DNA from: Prado023 sp963753075
GTDB lineage: Bacteria; Actinomycetota; Actinomycetes; S36-B12; CAIYMF01
Direction of reading: 5' to 3'
DNA: 64,000 nt
Assembly (NCBI GenBank): GCA_963753075.1
Contig: CAVWAR010000002.1
Span: 434,001 to 498,000 of the forward strand
Position 1 is the first letter of the stretch; each line of letters opens with the position of its first letter. Positions 1-7,641 of this stretch are shown in pieces. The translations under genes and the position numbers were made by a program. The notes under the pieces are model-generated. The model was given only the letters and a program-made list of their open reading frames with translations, did no database searches and was not told where the DNA came from.

Positions 1-1
1 T

Positions 2-496
2 CTGGTGCCCTTCTCGATCTACTTCATCCTGCTGCGCGGGTGGTACGCGCTTGAGGACACCAGGACCCCCTTCTACCTGTCGCTGGTGCTCAACACGATC
101 AACGTGGTCCTGTCGATCGCACTGTTCGAAGTCGCCCCGACCCAGCTCAAGGTCCCCGCGATCGGCTTGGCGTTCGGCTTGACCTACTGGCTGATGATGC
201 CCATCGCGTGGCCGGTCCTCGGCCGCCGCGCGGGCGGGCTGCACACCCGCACCACCTGGCTCGCTGTGCTCAGGATGATGGTCGCCGGTGCGGTCACCTC
301 CGCAGTCACGGTCGCCGCCTTCCTGGTGCTCGACATCTGGCTCGAGGGCTCATGGGACTCCCGCCTGGTCATGCTGCTCGTACTGGCCCTGGCAAGCGTC
401 GCTGGGTTGCTCGCCTATGTGGCCGCAGCTCGGGTCATGCGGATCGGGGAGGTGGGAAGTGCGCTCGCCATGGTCCGGAGCAAGGTGGGACGCTGA
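2..496 (+). CDS. murJ: Lipid II flippase MurJ, C-terminal part (cut by window edge)
   Basis: This is the C-terminal end of a MurJ/MviN-family polytopic membrane protein, which flips the peptidoglycan precursor lipid II across the cytoplasmic membrane. About 164 residues are visible, with several hydrophobic segments and the conserved RGWYALEDTRTPFY stretch near the start. The reading frame is open to the left window edge, so the true start lies outside. In mycobacteria MurJ carries a fused C-terminal pseudokinase and sugar-binding-like region. Here MurJ stops at 496, and a pseudokinase with a discoidin-like domain is a separate gene starting at 1088. The MurJ, TrxB, TrxA, CwlM gene order supports the call. 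Confidence 0.93.
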   Translation: MVPFSIYFILLRGWYALEDTRTPFYLSLVLNTINVVLSIALFEVAPTQLKVPAIGLAFGLTYWLMMPIAWPVLGRRAGGLHTRTTWLAVLRMMVAGAVTSAVTVAAFLVLDIWLEGSWDSRLVMLLVLALASVAGLLAYVAAARVMRIGEVGSALAMVRSKVGR

Positions 497-573
497 CCCA
501 GGTCAGCGGCGCCCTGCGCCTGGCCCAGGCGGTCCTCGCAGGGTGGCTGGCTGACCGTGGACGGGAACCCCGT

Positions 574-993
574 TCAGTTGCTCAACGCCGTGCCGACGGC
601 GCGGACGGTCAGGTACCTCTGCAGGGGCGGGACGTAGTGCAGGGCAAGTGTCTTGGCATCCCGGCTGACCGTGACGTGGACCTCGCCCTGCTCATCGACC
701 CACCAGTCCTTGGTACGCATCCGAACTCCCAGGTCCGCTGCCTGGGCGACCGAGACCTCCTGGGCGCTCTGGACGTCACCGGGGTTCTCCATCAGCGTCT
801 GCGCGCCGGTGCCGGCCACAATCCCCGCGTCATCAACCGTCGTGACATTCGTGTAGGCGAGGCTGAACACGTCGAAGGCGAGCACGCCCATGACCAGCAG
901 CGCGATCGTGACGCGCATCAACCAGCCCAGGACGATCCCGCCCTGCTCACCCGACCCGGAGACACCCGCTGTCATGTCCTGAGCCATCGGCAT
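574..993 (-). CDS. Hypothetical membrane-anchored protein
   Basis: I do not recognise this 139-residue protein. It has a short polar N-terminus, one hydrophobic segment (about residues 20-45, beginning IVLGWLMRVTIALLVMGV) and a predicted extracytoplasmic region with a DWWVDEQGEVHVTVSRDAK strand-like stretch. This resembles the anchored, TadE-like or pilus-associated small proteins common in actinobacteria, but that is only a shape similarity. It is transcribed towards murJ and divergent from the pseudokinase gene, with 94 bases between the two starts. Internal ATG codons at 987 and near 975 are possible alternative starts. Confidence 0.6.
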   Translation of the reverse strand: MPMAQDMTAGVSGSGEQGGIVLGWLMRVTIALLVMGVLAFDVFSLAYTNVTTVDDAGIVAGTGAQTLMENPGDVQSAQEVSVAQAADLGVRMRTKDWWVDEQGEVHVTVSRDAKTLALHYVPPLQRYLTVRAVGTALSN

Positions 994-1075
994 GTGACGT
1001 GCGCATCTTGACGTGTTGACCCCAATGGCGGCCCGGCCCGGGGCGTGCCCGTCATCGGAGCCGGCCGTCGTGGCC

Positions 1076-1081
1076 TAGCAT
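1076..1081 (+). promoter_or_regulatory. -10 box of the pseudokinase gene, probably leaderless
   Basis: TAGCAT ends six bases before the GTG start at 1088, with no Shine-Dalgarno sequence between them. This is the same spacing seen upstream of several other genes in the window. Confidence 0.5.
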
Positions 1082-1087
1082 TCTGAT

Positions 1088-2518
1088 GTGGACGAGCAGG
1101 GACAGGCGGGACCCAACCGGCAGATCGGGCGGTTCACCCTGGACGATCTGGTCGAGGAGCGCTATGGCGCCCAGATCTGGCGCGCCGTCGACAGCACCCT
1201 CAACCGCGAGGTGGCGCTCTGGCTCGTGAGCGCCGATCCACAGCTGGCTGCCGACCTCGATGCCGCGACCCGGATCGCGGCCACGGTCGACGACCGCCGC
1301 ATCCTGCGGACCCTCGACGTCTTCAAGTCCGACGACCTCCTGGTGATCGTGACCGAGTGGAGCGGTGGGGAGGTCCTGGCCCACCACCTGACCGCCCCCC
1401 TGCCCGCGGCCGAGGCGGCCCGAATCGCCTACGAGGTGGCCGGAGCCATCGAATCGGCCCATGCCAAGGGGATCGCCCACGGTCGCCTGCGGCCAGCCAA
1501 CGTGCTGGTCGGCGACGACGGTGAGGTGCGCGTCAGCGGCCTGGGCATCGATGCCGTGCTCGCCGGGATCGACCCGGTGGCCGGTGACGATCCCGTGGCA
1601 GCCGATCTCAACGGAATCGGCTCGATCCTCTACGCATGCCTGACGGCTCGGTGGCCCGAGGGGGACGCTGACGGTGTCCCCGGTGCGCCCGACGTCGGCG
1701 GCCACGTGCCACCGCCGTCGCGGCTGCTCGCCGACGTTCCTGAGTCCCTCGATGCCTTCACCGCGCGGACCGTCATGCCCATCGACCCGCCCAGGGATCG
1801 CCCACGGCTGGACTCCGCCGGACAGGCGCGCGAGTATCTGGGCGCCAGCCTGACCGATCTGACCGGAGAGCGCCGGACCCTGGGTGGAACGACGTCCGAG
1901 CGGTCCAACCTGCTGCCGCGGATCGCCGGCGGCATCGCCGTGATCCTGCTCGTCCTTGGCCTGGCGTGGGCCGGCTGGCAGCTCCTGACCAGCGAGACCG
2001 ACTCCACCGCCACGGCCGAACCGACACCTGCCGCTTCACCCTCAGCTGAGGCGAGCGCATCTGAGCCGCCCGAGGCGCCGAAGCCCACCAGGTACCGGAT
2101 CCTCAACGGCACCGACTTCGACCCGCTGGGCAACGGGGAGGAGAACCCCGACCGGGTGCCGTTCGCCTTCGACGGTGACAAGAACACTGCCTGGCGCACC
2201 GTGACCTACTACAACAAGAGCCTGGACAAGCCCGGCGTGGGGCTCCTCCTGGACCTCGGCGCCCCGCGCACGATCGGAGCTGTGTCCCTGGACCTCGTGG
2301 GCAACGGCACCGACCTGCAGGTCCTGACGAGCAACGAACCCGGTGACAACCCCCAGGACTACGACCTGATGGCCCAGGCCACCGAGGCCGGCGAGAAGGT
2401 CCGGCTCAAGTCGGCCGAGCCGACCTCGGCCCGGTATGTGCTGGTCTGGATGACCGACCTGCCCCAGGTGGATGGCGGCTGGCGAGGCGGGATCCGCGAG
2501 GTCCGGGTCACCAGCTGA
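1088..2518 (+). CDS. Membrane-anchored Ser/Thr pseudokinase with C-terminal discoidin-like domain
   Basis: The 476-residue protein has a kinase-like fold (about 12-250), a single transmembrane helix (about 275-300, GGIAVILLVLGLAWAGW), a Ser/Ala/Glu/Pro-rich linker and an extracellular F5/8-type C (discoidin-like) domain (about 335-476). Catalytic motifs are degenerate. The HRDLKPxN loop reads HGRLRPAN near residue 131, the DFG position reads SGLG, and no clear VAIK lysine is seen, so I infer it is inactive. In M. tuberculosis the equivalent region is fused to MurJ and is phosphorylated by PknB to recruit FhaA. Its position just after murJ suggests the same scaffold role as a separate polypeptide. 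The GTG start follows a -10 box by six bases. Confidence 0.8.
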   Translation: MDEQGQAGPNRQIGRFTLDDLVEERYGAQIWRAVDSTLNREVALWLVSADPQLAADLDAATRIAATVDDRRILRTLDVFKSDDLLVIVTEWSGGEVLAHHLTAPLPAAEAARIAYEVAGAIESAHAKGIAHGRLRPANVLVGDDGEVRVSGLGIDAVLAGIDPVAGDDPVAADLNGIGSILYACLTARWPEGDADGVPGAPDVGGHVPPPSRLLADVPESLDAFTARTVMPIDPPRDRPRLDSAGQAREYLGASLTDLTGERRTLGGTTSERSNLLPRIAGGIAVILLVLGLAWAGWQLLTSETDSTATAEPTPAASPSAEASASEPPEAPKPTRYRILNGTDFDPLGNGEENPDRVPFAFDGDKNTAWRTVTYYNKSLDKPGVGLLLDLGAPRTIGAVSLDLVGNGTDLQVLTSNEPGDNPQDYDLMAQATEAGEKVRLKSAEPTSARYVLVWMTDLPQVDGGWRGGIREVRVTS

Positions 2519-2559
2519 TCTGCGGCCGCACGGGCAGTTCGGGAATCAGCGGCGCGCCT

Positions 2560-2565
2560 AGGATG
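2560..2565 (+). promoter_or_regulatory. Probable -10 box of trxB
   Basis: TAGGAT lies 33 bases before the trxB start. A GAGGAA ribosome binding site follows at the expected spacing before the GTG at 2598, so this gene, unlike its left neighbour, has a normal leader. Confidence 0.45.
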
Positions 2566-2597
2566 TTGGCATCCACGACTGCAGAATGTGAGGAAAC

Positions 2598-3566
2598 GTG
2601 TCTGACGTTCGAGATGTGATCATCGTGGGCTCCGGTCCCTCCGGGTACACGGCCGCGATCTACGCCGCCCGGGCTGCGCTGCGGCCGCTGGTGTTCGAGG
2701 GTGCCGTGACCGCCGGTGGCGCGCTCATGAACACCACCGAGGTGGAGAACTTCCCCGGGTTCCCGCAGGGGATCATGGGACCTGAGCTGATGGACAACCT
2801 GCGCGGCCAGGCCGAGCGGTTCGGCGCTGAGCTCGTCACGGACGACGTGACGGAGATGTCGCTGTCCGGTGACGTGAAGGTGGTGGTCGACGGGTCCGGC
2901 ACCGAGCACCGCGCCCACAGTGTCGTGCTCGCCATGGGTTCGGGGTACCGAGAGCTCGGCCTTGCCGACGAGAAGCGACTCTCCGGGCACGGGGTGTCGT
3001 GGTGCGCGACCTGTGATGGATTCTTCTTCCGGGGGCAGGACATAGCGGTCGTGGGCGGCGGGGACTCAGCGATCGAGGAGGCCCTGTTCCTGACGAAGTT
3101 CGCCGACACCGTGACGATCATCCACCGCCGTGACGAGTTGCGTGCCAGTCGGATCATGGCTGAGCGGGCGCTGGCCAACCCGAAGTTGCGGTTCGCGTGG
3201 AACAGCACCGTGTCGGCGATCAGTGGCGCGGACAAGGTCAGCGCGGTGACCCTGAGCGACGTGAACACCGGCGAGAGCCGCGAGCTGCCGATCACCGGGC
3301 TGTTCATCGCCATCGGGCACGACCCGCGCTCAGAATTGGTGCGTGGCCAGATCGACACCGACGCGGAGGGGTACGTCCTGGTGGAGGGACAGACCACCCA
3401 GGTGCTCTCCGGTGGAACAGTGCTGCCGGGGGTATTCGCCGCGGGCGACCTCGTTGACCACACCTACCGCCAGGCCATCACCGCGGCCGGCACCGGGTGT
3501 GCCGCCGCCCTGGACGCCGAACGGTTCCTCGCAGTTCGTGAGCACGCTGTCGCCGCGTCTGTCTGA
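2598..3566 (+). CDS. trxB: Thioredoxin reductase
   Basis: This 322-residue FAD/NADPH enzyme reduces thioredoxin in the cytoplasm. The FAD-binding GSGPSGYTAAIYAAR motif is at the N-terminus. The redox-active CATC pair lies in WCATCDG (Cys136 and Cys139), and the NADPH-binding GGGDSAIEEA motif follows. A GDLVDHTYRQAITAAGTG segment near the end matches the second FAD contact of the family. Length is normal. The GTG start is preceded by GAGGAA. trxA follows 32 bases later in the same direction, giving a complete thioredoxin system. Confidence 0.97.
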   Translation: MSDVRDVIIVGSGPSGYTAAIYAARAALRPLVFEGAVTAGGALMNTTEVENFPGFPQGIMGPELMDNLRGQAERFGAELVTDDVTEMSLSGDVKVVVDGSGTEHRAHSVVLAMGSGYRELGLADEKRLSGHGVSWCATCDGFFFRGQDIAVVGGGDSAIEEALFLTKFADTVTIIHRRDELRASRIMAERALANPKLRFAWNSTVSAISGADKVSAVTLSDVNTGESRELPITGLFIAIGHDPRSELVRGQIDTDAEGYVLVEGQTTQVLSGGTVLPGVFAAGDLVDHTYRQAITAAGTGCAAALDAERFLAVREHAVAASV

Positions 3567-3598
3567 CGCTAGAATCACAGCCAACCCAAGGAGAACCG

Positions 3599-3919
3599 AT
3601 GGCCCTGATCACAGTGACCGATGCCAGCTTCGCCGATGACGTGCTGATGTCCGACAAGCCCGTCCTGGTTGACTACTGGGCAGTCTGGTGCGGACCCTGC
3701 CGGATGGTCGCACCGATCCTCGAGGAGATCGACGCAGACCACAGCGACAAGATCACCATCGCCAAGCTCAACGTCGACGAGAACCCCCAGTCCGCGTCTG
3801 ACTACGGGATCGTGTCGATCCCCACGCTCAACGTCTTCCAGGGGGGCAAGGTGGTCAAGCAGATCATCGGGGCCAAGCCCAAAGGTGCCCTGCTCAAGGA
3901 CCTTGCCGAGTTCCTCTGA
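3599..3919 (+). CDS. trxA: Thioredoxin
   Basis: This 106-residue thioredoxin has the classical WCGPC active site (Trp30 to Cys34) and the cis-proline region SIPTLNVF. It is the substrate of the TrxB encoded immediately upstream and supplies electrons to reductive enzymes in the cytoplasm. There is no signal peptide. An AAGGAG ribosome binding site lies just before the ATG. The stop is 14 bases before the start of the cwlM-like gene, so the three are probably co-transcribed. Confidence 0.97.
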   Translation: MALITVTDASFADDVLMSDKPVLVDYWAVWCGPCRMVAPILEEIDADHSDKITIAKLNVDENPQSASDYGIVSIPTLNVFQGGKVVKQIIGAKPKGALLKDLAEFL

Positions 3920-3933
3920 ATCCACGCTGTTCC

Positions 3934-5046
3934 GTGAGAGCACGTCAGTCCGAGCGGCCCGTCCCCATCTGTCGGCGCGGGGACTCGGGACCGATGGTCG
4001 CCGAGGTCCGCGCGCGACTGCATCGATTGGGCCGGATCGAGGACGGTCGGGGTGACACCTTCGACCAAGCGCTGGACACCGCCGTCCGGCAGTTCCAGCA
4101 GGAGCGCGGGATCGGCGTCGACGGGATCGTGGGCCCGCAGACGTTCCGGCGTCTCGAGGAGGCGCGATGGCGGCTCGGCGATCGTGTCCTGTCCTTCCTT
4201 CCCGGTCACATGATGGTTGGCGACGACGTGCTCGCCCTTCAGGAGCGCCTGACCGGGTTGGGGTTCTCCCCTGGCCGCACGGATGGGATCTTCGGGCGGT
4301 TGACCGATCACGCCGTCCGGGAGTTCCAGCTGAACACGGGCCTGCCCACCGACGGATCGGCCGGCCCGGACACCTTCCGAGCACTGACCAGGCTCACCAG
4401 GACGGTCAGCGGCGGTGCCTCCACCGTCCTGCGCGAGCAGCAGGCGTTCGACGTGCTCCGGACCGGAGTGACGCACAAGGTGATCCTCATCGACGCGGGG
4501 CCGGACCATCTCGAGCGTGGACACTCGGGCAGTGGCCTGTCCGAGGAGGACATCGCAGCCGACATCGCTTCCCGGGCCGAGGGGCGGCTCGCAGCCCTCG
4601 GGACCACCGTGCTCGTGACCGGGCCAGCTCGTGCGGGGCACACGTCGTTCGATGAGTCCGCTCGCGCCGCGATCGCCAACGAGGTCGGCGCGGATGCCCT
4701 CATCTCCCTGCATTGCGACGCACACCGCAACCCCATGGCGAACGGCTTGGCCGCCTTCTACTTCGGGACCCAGGACGGCAGGACGAAGTCCGTCGCCGGC
4801 CACGCTCTGGCCGAGTTGCTGCTTGAGGAGATCGGCGTGCGCGGCGCAGCCAACAGCTGCGGCGCCCATCCCAAGACCTGGGAGATCCTGCGCCTCACGC
4901 GCATGCCCGCTGTGCACCTGGACCTGGGGTACCTGACGAACCCTGAGGACGGCGCGCGATTGGGTGACCCGACGGGGCGCGACCTGATGGCCAAGGCCAT
5001 CACCGCCGCGCTGATCCGGTTCTTCGCCCCGCCGCCCCTGGACTGA
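3934..5046 (+). CDS. cwlM: CwlM-like peptidoglycan amidase family protein (Rv3915 type)
   Basis: The 370-residue protein has two peptidoglycan-binding type 1 domains (about 10-75 and 90-150, each with a VRQFQ or VREFQ core) followed by an N-acetylmuramoyl-L-alanine amidase type 3 domain (about 175-365). There is no signal peptide. Its mycobacterial counterpart is a mainly cytoplasmic regulator of MurA controlled by PknB phosphorylation. Zinc-ligand-like histidines occur in the first motif (IDAGPDHLERGHSG) and in SLHCDAH. The catalytic glutamate expected in the last motif (normally V-E-x-G-F/Y) is aspartate here (HLDLGYLTN). Catalysis may therefore be weak or lost. The location after trxB-trxA matches the actinobacterial origin region. 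Start is GTG. Confidence 0.85.
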   Translation: MRARQSERPVPICRRGDSGPMVAEVRARLHRLGRIEDGRGDTFDQALDTAVRQFQQERGIGVDGIVGPQTFRRLEEARWRLGDRVLSFLPGHMMVGDDVLALQERLTGLGFSPGRTDGIFGRLTDHAVREFQLNTGLPTDGSAGPDTFRALTRLTRTVSGGASTVLREQQAFDVLRTGVTHKVILIDAGPDHLERGHSGSGLSEEDIAADIASRAEGRLAALGTTVLVTGPARAGHTSFDESARAAIANEVGADALISLHCDAHRNPMANGLAAFYFGTQDGRTKSVAGHALAELLLEEIGVRGAANSCGAHPKTWEILRLTRMPAVHLDLGYLTNPEDGARLGDPTGRDLMAKAITAALIRFFAPPPLD

Positions 5047-5053
5047 GTGTCCC

Positions 5054-5071
5054 CCGGCCCGACCGGGCCGG
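5054..5071. terminator. GC-rich hairpin between convergent genes
   Basis: CCGGCCC and GGGCCGG form a 7-bp perfect stem with a four-base loop between the stops of the cwlM-like gene and the phospholipase D-like gene. It has no T-run, so it would be a non-canonical terminator of the kind common in high-GC actinobacteria. Confidence 0.5.
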
Positions 5072-5117
5072 ACCCCCTGGGCCCACACGGCTCAGGGGAT
5101 GTCCGCCAGCCCCATGG

Positions 5118-7379
5118 CTAGTCCTGGCCCGCCAACTGCTCGTCGGTCAGGCCGCGCACGTCGAGCTGTTGGGATCCGGACAGCTGAAGCATGTAGGTCT
5201 TGGTTGACTTCTTCTTCTTCTTCTTCGTGGTCGCGCTGTTCCTGGCCACGACCGCCTTCTGGTAGTTGTAGTTCGCCTTGTACTGCAGGTACAGCTTCTT
5301 GGACCTCTGGATCTCGGTGATCAGCTCATCGGAGCTGCGCAGCCCAGGTGTCGACCAGTTCGCCGACCCGGTCATCACGTACCGCTGGTTCTTACCGCGG
5401 ATGAACCCCTTGACGAGCATCACCTTGTTGTGGGTGAAGATGTCCGGGCGGACGCAGGTCACCGACCAGGTCTGCAGAACGCCGTTGTACCGCGGCGCCA
5501 CCGGGCAGGACATCCGGACTCGGAGCCGGCCGCCCCCGAAGGGACTCGTCCGATCCAACCAGAGACCCGTGGAAGTCACCGGTACGGAGCCCTGGAGGGA
5601 TCCCCCACTGCACCAGCCGTCCGGTCCCTTCATGGAGTTCTTGACCACCTTGCGACGTGCCGGCTTGCGCTTCGTCGCGGGCTTCACGATGACCTTGGAC
5701 GGCGGCGTGGCCAGGCAGTCCGCGGCACCGTAGCGGGCCGGTTCACCTGCTGCGTCGACGATCCAGTTCCCGTCCGCGCCACGCAGCCGCTGGCTCATCT
5801 GGGTGTAGACGACCTCGACCTTGCAGCCCTGGCGCATGGCCAGTCGCCACAGGTCCCGTGCGACGCCCGTACGGGTGAACACGAACATCGAGACCCGGAT
5901 GTTGGTGCGCTTCCAGGTCCTGCCCACCTTGTACCGGCACTTGATGGACCGGAGGATCTCCCGGTTGATGTCACCACTGGTCTGCGGACCGAAGTGGATC
6001 GTTGTCGCCGGTGCTTTGGAGGCCTTGTTGCCCCGGGTCTTGGCGCTTCGGAAGTAGTTGGCCGAGAAGATCTCCCCGCGGGACGCGGCGACAAGGTCGT
6101 CCTCGTACTTGATGAAGAGGTCGTACAGGGTCTTGTCACCCACGGCGATGTTGAGGTTGTTGAACCCCTTGCGCGACTGGTAGTAGGTGGGGTTCCCCGA
6201 GCTGTACCCACTGACCCAGCGGCGCGCCTTGGACCCGGTGCCCACTGTCGAGAACAGGTAGATCTTGGAGTGCATCGACGGGTACATCGGCTCCGTGTTG
6301 TCCGGGAGCGTCTTGTTCCCGTACGTCGTGTGGCTCACGCCGGCCGCATCTGTCACGGTCAGGGAGGTCGCGTAGGTCCCGGGGCCGGCGTAGTCCTTCT
6401 GGTGCGGCCCGGGGCCGTCGGCGTAGGTGCCGTCACCGAAGTTGTAGCGCCACGAGACTATGCCGCTGTTGCCGGCCAGCGAGCGGTCGCTGAACACCAC
6501 CGAGTTCGACGTCAGCGTGGTGGCATTGGCCGAGTACCAGGCGGTCGGCCCGCCCGGTACCGGACCGGTCCGCGGCGTGAGGCAGCCCTGCCAGCACGTC
6601 GTCGCGTAGGTGCCCGAATTCGTATCGTTGCCAAGGTCCCTCGCCAGCTCCTGCCATGCGGGGTACTTGTCCGAGTGGCTGTTGGTCAGGGCCCGCACAT
6701 CGACTCCGCGCGCGGCTGCAGCCGACAGGGCGGCCTGAACCGGTGCGTAGGACAACGAGTAGAAGCTGAACCGAATGCTCGCCTGCGTCCCGTCGGGGTT
6801 CTTCGTGGGCGTGCAGTCGATCATGTCGAGCAGGTAGCGCAGCATCTGGTACTGGTCGGCTGGTGAACCGGAGGGGTCGTTGAACATCGTGCGCGTGGTG
6901 GGCACGAACTTCCTCTTGCAGGACCGCCCAGGAGCCTCGATGTAGATCGGCACGAGCACCGAGGCGCTCGCCCCGTCGGGCGCCGTCGCGTTGACCGTGA
7001 AGGAGTCCGTCCCGGTGTACTCCGGCAGCTTGTCGCGCTTGCCGGTCACGGGGTCCGGGGCGTACCAGCCGGGTGTGTAGTCGAAGTTCCCGGTGGTTGT
7101 GTCGAAGTTGAGGATGCCGTTGAAGGGTCCGAACTCATCGAGCACGTAGTCAGCGACGCGCAGGGAGACCGGCTGTCCGCCTGCGTGGGTGCACGTCACG
7201 TTGCCCGCGACCGGGGTGTCGATCCCGGTCCGGACGGGAACACCGGGCCGGGTGATGGAACAGGTGATGGAGCCGGTCGTGCCGGGCTGGTCAGCTGCGG
7301 CCGGCAACGTGCCCACAGCCCCGAGAGCAAGGCTTGTGGCGGTCGCCAGGACCACCGAGGTGCGTGCTGCGAGCCCCAC
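5118..7379 (-). CDS. Secreted phospholipase D-like protein with inserted PKD domain
   Basis: I choose the GTG at 7379 (753 residues) because GGAGGAG lies eight bases upstream. The frame stays open 23 codons further up. The N-terminus is a signal peptide ending near AAADQ. A cadherin-like or Ig-like domain follows (about 35-150), then a PLD-like domain with two half-sites. The half-site motifs are HSKIYLFS (His370) and HNKVMLVKG (His650); both have HxK but lack the usual Asp. GSANWS follows the second. A PKD domain (about 282-345, with NFGDG) interrupts the first half just before its HxK motif. The C-terminal region has a run of six lysines encoded by an AAG repeat. Activity on phospholipids or nucleic acids is plausible but unproven. 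Confidence 0.8.
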   Translation of the reverse strand: MGLAARTSVVLATATSLALGAVGTLPAAADQPGTTGSITCSITRPGVPVRTGIDTPVAGNVTCTHAGGQPVSLRVADYVLDEFGPFNGILNFDTTTGNFDYTPGWYAPDPVTGKRDKLPEYTGTDSFTVNATAPDGASASVLVPIYIEAPGRSCKRKFVPTTRTMFNDPSGSPADQYQMLRYLLDMIDCTPTKNPDGTQASIRFSFYSLSYAPVQAALSAAAARGVDVRALTNSHSDKYPAWQELARDLGNDTNSGTYATTCWQGCLTPRTGPVPGGPTAWYSANATTLTSNSVVFSDRSLAGNSGIVSWRYNFGDGTYADGPGPHQKDYAGPGTYATSLTVTDAAGVSHTTYGNKTLPDNTEPMYPSMHSKIYLFSTVGTGSKARRWVSGYSSGNPTYYQSRKGFNNLNIAVGDKTLYDLFIKYEDDLVAASRGEIFSANYFRSAKTRGNKASKAPATTIHFGPQTSGDINREILRSIKCRYKVGRTWKRTNIRVSMFVFTRTGVARDLWRLAMRQGCKVEVVYTQMSQRLRGADGNWIVDAAGEPARYGAADCLATPPSKVIVKPATKRKPARRKVVKNSMKGPDGWCSGGSLQGSVPVTSTGLWLDRTSPFGGGRLRVRMSCPVAPRYNGVLQTWSVTCVRPDIFTHNKVMLVKGFIRGKNQRYVMTGSANWSTPGLRSSDELITEIQRSKKLYLQYKANYNYQKAVVARNSATTKKKKKKSTKTYMLQLSGSQQLDVRGLTDEQLAGQD

Positions 7380-7484
7380 TTCGGATCTCCTCCCCGCGCG
7401 GACCCGTCCCACGCGTGCGGCCAATCTAAACCACGCGGAGGGCTGCACATGGCCGGCAAGGGCTATTGCGTTCCTAAACCCGGG

Positions 7485-7610
7485 TCATGGCCGGAGGGCG
7501 CCGGAGTAGTCGGCATACGTCCGGGGCCGCAGCAGCGAGACCAGGAAACCGGCGGTGGCACCCAGTGCGACCATGACGGTTCCCAGCACGAGCCAACGCA
7601 CCACTTTCAT
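7485..7610 (-). CDS. 41-residue single-pass membrane protein
   Basis: This is a short gene starting at ATG 7610 with an excellent AGGAGGT ribosome binding site. The product begins MKVVRWLVLGTVMVALGATA and is one transmembrane helix followed by a short tail (RPRTYADYSGALRP). I do not recognise a family. It is divergent from the aminotransferase gene with only 31 bases between the two start codons, so their promoters must overlap or lie inside each other's leaders. The open frame extends upstream to 7676, but that would overlap the aminotransferase start. Confidence 0.65.
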   Translation of the reverse strand: MKVVRWLVLGTVMVALGATAGFLVSLLRPRTYADYSGALRP

Positions 7611-7641
7611 GAGCGGACCTCCTATCAGGCATCCTAGGCAC

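Noticed and set aside
7380..7448. N-terminal extension of the PLD-like protein
   Set aside because: The GTG at 7379 has a strong GGAGGAG and gives a normal signal peptide.
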